Of a DNA stretch of 8,405 nucleotides, positions 5,354 to 8,405 are shown piece after piece. The notes under the pieces were generated by a model that saw only the letters and a list, made by a program, of their open reading frames with translations, made no database searches and was not told where the DNA came from. How positions within the stretch are numbered: position 1 is the first letter of the stretch; each line of letters starts with the position of its first letter. Made by a program: the position numbers and the translations under genes. The DNA is from Frankiales bacterium. Lineage in GTDB: Bacteria > Actinomycetota > Actinomycetes > Mycobacteriales > SCTD01. The stretch lies in contig JAOPVD010000239.1 in assembly GCA_025966295.1 (NCBI GenBank), positions 1 through 8,405 on the forward strand, read 5' to 3'.

Positions 5354-7105
5354 TCACAGGTGCGCCGGGCCGGCCCACTCCGGAAGCGGCCTGGCCGCCG
5401 GCGGCGCCACCTCGGTGTAGTACCGCGTCATCCAGTACGGCGTGAGGAAGTCGATGCCCGGCTCGCGCGCAGCCGGGCCCTGCCCACCATCCAGAGCGGT
5501 CGGCGGGCGCTGCCAGAGGAAGTCACTCGGCGGACGGACCGCAACGGGCAGTGGCCGGGCGGCCCGCAGGCCGGTGGCCTGGCTCACCGGCGGGACGGCC
5601 GGTGCGCCGGGGAACCAGGTGACGGAGCCGCCGGGTGCCTGCTCGACGGCGATCTCGTACTGGTCGTCGCGAACGCACGCCAGGGCGGGGCCGCAGCGCG
5701 GGCTGTTGCGGACCGGCGCTCCGGTCTGCACGGTGGTGCGGTAGGTCAGCCACTGCCGCAGGTGGGTGACGGTGGCGTCGAGCCGCGGCCGATCGCCCGT
5801 CAGGGCGTAGGTGATGGCCTCGAAGTGCGCGTTGACGTCGTCGCGGGTGGTCTTGTCCATCACCGCGAAGGCCCGGGCGAACAGGTCGCGCTCGGCGCCG
5901 GAGGTGGTGCGCAGCAGGTTGAAGCCGGTCAGGTGGTGCAGGTTGAACTTGTAGTAGCCGGCGTTGGGCTGCGCCGAGTCGATCTCGAGCGAGGGCGCCA
6001 GCGCGGGTCCCTGGCTGGCCAGCTCCTCGGCCCAGACCGCGTCCCACTTCTGCCTGTCGGGGGCGGCGCCGCCGTCGGCCAGCACGTGCCGGACGGCGTT
6101 GGTGAGGTTCAGCCGGGCCATCGGCACCTGCACGAACAGCGGCGAGATGAAGCCGTCGAAGTCGTGCTTGGCGCTCACGTAGCCGTGCGGCCGCGGGTAC
6201 GACCAGCCGTACTTGAGCAAGAACTCGCCCATGGCCAGCAGGTCCGCGCGGATCTGCGCCCGCAGCGCCGGCCGGTCGGGACCCACCAGGTCGTACGCGG
6301 TCAGCAGGCCGAAGGTGAGGCCGGCGTAGGTGTCGCGACTGGGCGAGGTCTCGCAGTTGTAGGTGCGTCCATCGCCGTGCGCCCAGGTGATGCGGAAGAC
6401 CCGGTTGCTGTTGTTGTTCACCGGGTTGGCGGCGTCCTGCGTCGGGTCCGCGACGCCCAGGCGACCGAGGCCCACCGGTGTGCAGGCCCGCATGATCATG
6501 CCGCGCTCGCCGGCGACGACGCCGCCGCCGAAGTCGGCTGCGTGGGTGCCCGTGGGGTTGGCGGTGTTGACGGCCGGCGGCACCCTGAGGGAGCCGGTCC
6601 AGTCCTCGGCGATCGAGATGTCGCGGTGCTGCGCAGCCAGCATGGCCGTGACCCGGCCCAGGGCCTGGTCACGCTGGGTCCGCCAGAAGCCGTCGTCCTG
6701 CTCGCCCTCGTTGCCCTTGCCCTGGCCCTTGTCGTGGTCGTCCTGGTCGTCGTGGTCGTCGTGGTCCCCGCCCTCGGCCAGCTGCGCCTTGGCGACGGCG
6801 TAGCGGAACGACTCGCCGCCGAGGTAGACGCCGGTCCACAGCCCGCTGTCGCCCCAGCCGCTGGTGCCCACGACGTCGCCGGGGGTGCGGGCCGGGCTGC
6901 CGAACTCGATCGGGACGGCATGCCCCGCGTGCAGCGAGTCGGCCATCTTGGTCTCGAGGTCCACCATGGCGGCGACGTCGCTGCGGCCGGCGAGAGGACC
7001 GGGGCGGTGGCTCGGCGGCCCGTCGGCGAGCGCCTGCGTACCGAGCACCGTGCTGCTCAGGACGACGGTCAGGAGGGCGGCGTGGACGCGCGGCGCGAAG
7101 GTCAC
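5354..7105 (-). CDS. Secreted protein of unrecognised family, possibly a six-hairpin (alpha/alpha barrel) glycosidase-like fold, with Asp/His-rich insert
   Basis: From GTG at 7105 the product is 583 residues and begins MTFAPRVHAALLTVV. A hydrophobic stretch to about residue 22 and an ALA cleavage site (about 24-26) indicate Sec export. I do not recognise a named family. Segments such as GWGDSGLWTGVYLGGESFRY (about 83-102) and SRDTYAGLTFGLLTAYD, and a run of predicted helices, recall helical-barrel glycosidases and related sugar-active proteins. The conserved-looking C-terminus FLWQRPP...IDFLTPYWMTRYY suggests a substrate-facing terminal segment. Residues 112-139 form an Asp/His/Gly/Lys-rich low-complexity insert. 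There is no ribosome-binding site before the GTG; a TACATT -10-like hexamer ends 7 nt upstream, fitting a leaderless transcript. A TTG at 7132 would place the start inside the candidate operator and is less likely. Its promoter carries the same motif found before nagA and GH84, which suggests GlcNAc-linked expression. It converges with the hydrolase gene. Confidence 0.8.
   Translation of the reverse strand: MTFAPRVHAALLTVVLSSTVLGTQALADGPPSHRPGPLAGRSDVAAMVDLETKMADSLHAGHAVPIEFGSPARTPGDVVGTSGWGDSGLWTGVYLGGESFRYAVAKAQLAEGGDHDDHDDQDDHDKGQGKGNEGEQDDGFWRTQRDQALGRVTAMLAAQHRDISIAEDWTGSLRVPPAVNTANPTGTHAADFGGGVVAGERGMIMRACTPVGLGRLGVADPTQDAANPVNNNSNRVFRITWAHGDGRTYNCETSPSRDTYAGLTFGLLTAYDLVGPDRPALRAQIRADLLAMGEFLLKYGWSYPRPHGYVSAKHDFDGFISPLFVQVPMARLNLTNAVRHVLADGGAAPDRQKWDAVWAEELASQGPALAPSLEIDSAQPNAGYYKFNLHHLTGFNLLRTTSGAERDLFARAFAVMDKTTRDDVNAHFEAITYALTGDRPRLDATVTHLRQWLTYRTTVQTGAPVRNSPRCGPALACVRDDQYEIAVEQAPGGSVTWFPGAPAVPPVSQATGLRAARPLPVAVRPPSDFLWQRPPTALDGGQGPAAREPGIDFLTPYWMTRYYTEVAPPAARPLPEWAGPAHL
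6689..6772 (-). repeat. Asp/His-rich low-complexity coding repeat inside the secreted unknown protein
   Basis: On the minus strand near-identical GAC/CAC triplets encode HDDHDDQDDHD followed by KGQGKGNEGEQDD. The repeat is in frame and lies between two well-folded-looking segments, so it is probably an exposed loop expanded by replication slippage. Clustered Asp and His could bind divalent metal; this is inference. Confidence 0.75.
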
Positions 7106-7141
7106 GCCGTGAAATGTAAGCGTTTCATACAAATGTGGAAA
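7106..7141 (-). promoter_or_regulatory. Predicted promoter giving a leaderless mRNA for the secreted unknown gene
   Basis: Read on the minus strand, TTTCCA (7141-7136; 4 of 6 matches to TTGACA), a 17-bp spacer and TACATT (7118-7113; 4 of 6 matches to TATAAT, fitting TAnnnT) precede the GTG by 7 nt. Transcription would start at or next to the GTG. This agrees with the absence of any Shine-Dalgarno sequence there. Confidence 0.4.
7113..7133. promoter_or_regulatory. Candidate operator, copy 2 of 3, over the promoter of the secreted unknown gene
   Basis: The core 7115-7131 reads TGTAAGCGTTTCATACA, matching TGTAWGCG, four free bases, WTACA. It matches 12 of 17 bases with the site before GH84, with identical spacing of the two halves. 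It sits between the gene start (7105) and the stop of the upstream hydrolase (7146) and overlaps the predicted -10 element, a position suited to repression. The TGTAAGCG half also resembles LacI-family operators, a possible hint about the regulator class. Confidence 0.5.
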
Positions 7142-7145
7142 GGCC

Positions 7146-7961
7146 CTATTTGTGGGGGCCCGGGCTGCGGCGGAGCAGGTCGTCGACCCAGCCCGCCATC
7201 AGAGCGCCGGCCTCGGCGGGGCTGAGGGTCGCCGGCCGCGGCATCTCCACGAACTGGGCCTCCGGCACGAGTGCGGCGATCCGGCGGGCCACCGCGATCG
7301 GGTGCAGCACCGGGTCCTTGGCCCAGGCTGCCACCGTCGTCGGCACCCGCAGGCCGGCCAGCGCGCGCGGCGGGACGACCTGCTGGTCCGGGATGAGCTG
7401 CATCGCCGACAGCAGGGACGCGAGGTCGTGGGTGCGGGCGGCCGCCACCGCGGCCCGGCCGGCGGCGTCCAGCGTCGGGTCGCGTGGGTCGTGGCCGGTG
7501 ATGGCCTTGACCACCGCCGGTTCGCCGCGCCGGGCCGCCAGGCCCATCTGTCCGCGGACAAGGGCCCAGCGCAGCCGGTCGGGGCGCCGCAGCGCGTTGG
7601 CGCCCGGTGCCACCAGCAGCAGCGCGCGCGCCCGACCGGGGTACCGCAGGGCGTGCCGCAGGGCGGTATTGGCACCGTGCGAGCCGCCCGCGACGACCGG
7701 ATGCGCGAAGCCCACGTGGTCCAGCATCCGCTCCAGGTCGGCGGCGATGACCTCGTAGCTGTAGCGGTGCCGCTCGTGCACGGGACTGGAGCGGCCGTGA
7801 CCGCGGGTGGAGTACCAGAGGACCCGGAACCGGGTGCTCAGGTGCTCGCACAGCGGGCGTGACTCGTCCAAGCTGCCCGACAGGCCGTGGAGCCAGACCA
7901 GCTCGGGTCCGGTGCCGCGCACTTCGTAGTCCAGCTCGACATCGCCGGAGACGGCCCTCAC
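7146..7961 (-). CDS. Alpha/beta-hydrolase fold protein with no obvious catalytic His
   Basis: A 271-residue cytoplasmic protein with the alpha/beta-hydrolase core: LVWLHGLSGS (about 21-30) for the oxyanion hole, RGHGRSS (53-59), nucleophile elbow GGSHG with Ser94, a cap region at about 120-200, and an acid position AKDPVLHP (Asp216). The usual base region, normally a G-x-G-H type motif about 25 residues further on, reads EMPRPATLSPAEAG (239-252) and contains no His. His220, beside the acid, is the nearest candidate. The protein may be inactive, may use another residue, or may belong to a divergent branch. GTG at 7961 is well supported by GGGAGGA at 7966-7972; an ATG at 7980 is in another frame. 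Its start faces the GH84 gene across a 67-bp spacer holding operator copy 3. The stop lies 40 bp before the secreted unknown gene on the same strand. Substrate unknown. Confidence 0.83.
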   Translation of the reverse strand: MRAVSGDVELDYEVRGTGPELVWLHGLSGSLDESRPLCEHLSTRFRVLWYSTRGHGRSSPVHERHRYSYEVIAADLERMLDHVGFAHPVVAGGSHGANTALRHALRYPGRARALLLVAPGANALRRPDRLRWALVRGQMGLAARRGEPAVVKAITGHDPRDPTLDAAGRAAVAAARTHDLASLLSAMQLIPDQQVVPPRALAGLRVPTTVAAWAKDPVLHPIAVARRIAALVPEAQFVEMPRPATLSPAEAGALMAGWVDDLLRRSPGPHK

Positions 7962-7965
7962 GGTG

Positions 7966-7972
7966 TCCTCCC
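7966..7972 (-). promoter_or_regulatory. Strong ribosome-binding site deciding the GTG start of the second hydrolase
   Basis: GGGAGGA on the minus strand ends 4 nt before the GTG at 7961. This is the best Shine-Dalgarno match in the window, and it fixes the start at GTG rather than at the out-of-frame ATG at 7980. Confidence 0.7.
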
Positions 7973-7992
7973 GCTGCCATGATGCAGTCCGG

Positions 7993-8022
7993 TTGACGGA
8001 TTATGTATGCGGAGGATACATA
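7993..8022 (+). promoter_or_regulatory. Predicted promoter of the GH84 gene, possibly leaderless
   Basis: TTGACG at 7993-7998 matches the -35 consensus at 5 of 6 positions. A weaker -10-like TACATA lies at 8017-8022, 18 bp downstream, and the GTG start follows after 6 nt, so transcription could begin at the start codon. GGAGG at 8011-8015 is 13 nt from the GTG and could alternatively serve as a distant ribosome-binding site if transcription starts further upstream. Confidence 0.4.
8002..8022. promoter_or_regulatory. Candidate operator, copy 3 of 3, between the second hydrolase and GH84
   Basis: The most symmetric copy: TATGTAT (8002-8008), a 7-bp centre GCGGAGG, and the perfect inverted arm ATACATA (8016-8022). 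The core TGTATGCGGAGGATACA (8004-8020) fits the motif shared with 3367-3383 and 7115-7131. It lies between the -35 and the start of the GH84 gene, where bound protein would block RNA polymerase. Confidence 0.55.
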
Positions 8023-8028
8023 TAGGGG

Positions 8029-8405
8029 GTGCCGACATCGTCCTCCCGGTGGTTCGGGGCTCTCGAGGGGTTCTACGGCGCCCCGTTCGCGGCCGAGGAC
8101 CGGGTCTCGTTCGTGCGCTGGCTCGGCACCGAGGGCGGACGCGACTACGTCTACGCGCCCAAGGGCGACCCGTTGCTGCGCGATCGCTGGCGCGAGCCGT
8201 TCCCGGACCCGGCCTGGTTCACCGACCTGGCAGCTGTCTGCTCGGCGGCAGGCGTGCGCCTGTCGGTCGTCGTGTCGCCCGGCCTCGACTGGACCGGTGA
8301 CGACGACATCCCGGTGCTGGTGGCCAAGCTGACGGCGCTGCGGGACGCCGGCATCGACAGCCTCGGGGTGGCCTTCGACGACGTGCCGCGAGGCGGCGCG
8401 GAGCT
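8029..8405 (+). CDS. Family 84 glycoside hydrolase (beta-N-acetylglucosaminidase / O-GlcNAcase type), 3' end missing
   Basis: The first 125 residues carry the start of a GH84 catalytic domain: WFGALEGFYGAPF (8-20), the YAPKGDPLLRDRWREPFPDP segment (42-61) and the catalytic carboxylate pair in AFDDVP (Asp117, Asp118). These correspond to EGFYG, YAPKDDPYHRDKWREPYP and FDD in characterised bacterial GH84 enzymes, which remove terminal beta-linked GlcNAc by substrate-assisted catalysis. GTG at 8029 is the first start after an in-frame TAG at 8023-8025. The domain begins within ten residues of it with no signal peptide, so the enzyme should be cytoplasmic. It would then act on imported GlcNAc-containing oligosaccharides, muropeptide-type fragments or modified proteins. 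Released GlcNAc could pass to the ROK kinase and NagA. The rest of the gene lies beyond the window. Confidence 0.9.
   Translation, partial: MPTSSSRWFGALEGFYGAPFAAEDRVSFVRWLGTEGGRDYVYAPKGDPLLRDRWREPFPDPAWFTDLAAVCSAAGVRLSVVVSPGLDWTGDDDIPVLVAKLTALRDAGIDSLGVAFDDVPRGGAE

Noticed and set aside
7102..7128. Eight-codon ATG mini-ORF overlapping the GTG of the secreted unknown gene
   Set aside because: It has no ribosome-binding site and lies within the operator and -10 region, so it is probably not transcribed as a coding unit.
7142..7160. Small inverted repeat GGCCC / GGGCC over the stop codon of the second hydrolase
   Set aside because: Only five pairs with a 9-nt loop and a weak T-run, expected often by chance at this GC content. 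Not strong enough to call a terminator.
5192..7225. 677-codon plus-strand open frame opposite the secreted unknown gene
   Set aside because: A GC-rich shadow: its composition is abnormal and it shows no domain motif. The minus-strand frame has a signal peptide and ordered segments.

Overview
This GC-rich window (by eye about 70% or more GC, strong G/C bias at third codon positions, several GTG starts) looks like the chromosome of a high-GC actinobacterium. A Frankiales/Geodermatophilales-type lineage is possible but cannot be fixed from sequence alone. Eight protein genes fill almost all of it. No RNA gene, insertion sequence or CRISPR array was seen.

Layout, left to right: (1) 1-1012, minus, the start of a baeRF-like (bacterial archaeo-eukaryotic release-factor-like) protein with a C-terminal zinc-ribbon-like segment; its 3' end lies outside the window. 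(2) 1013-1186, a spacer holding a long hairpin with perfect 18-bp arms. (3) 1187-3333, minus, a probable two-gene operon: a ROK-family sugar kinase-like protein followed by a secreted PHP-domain metallohydrolase. (4) 3413-5352, plus, divergent from it: nagA (N-acetylglucosamine-6-phosphate deacetylase) overlapping an alpha/beta hydrolase. (5) 5354-7105, minus, a secreted protein of unrecognised family that looks helical and contains an Asp/His-rich insert; it converges on the hydrolase with a 1-bp gap. (6) 7146-7961, minus, a second alpha/beta hydrolase. (7) 8029 to the window end, plus, the N-terminal part of a family 84 glycoside hydrolase (beta-N-acetylglucosaminidase / O-GlcNAcase type).

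The recognisable theme is N-acetylglucosamine (GlcNAc) catabolism: GH84 would release GlcNAc, the ROK protein could phosphorylate it, and NagA deacetylates GlcNAc-6-phosphate. No transporter, NagB or transcription factor lies in the window.

The most interesting observation is regulatory. Three short AT-rich islands carry one 21-bp interrupted palindrome (WATGTAWGCG, four free bases, WTACAWA): between the ROK gene and nagA, at the promoter of the secreted unknown gene, and between the second hydrolase and GH84. This predicts a local regulon under one unidentified repressor or activator, and it ties the unknown secreted protein to GlcNAc metabolism. I saw no DasR-type operator.
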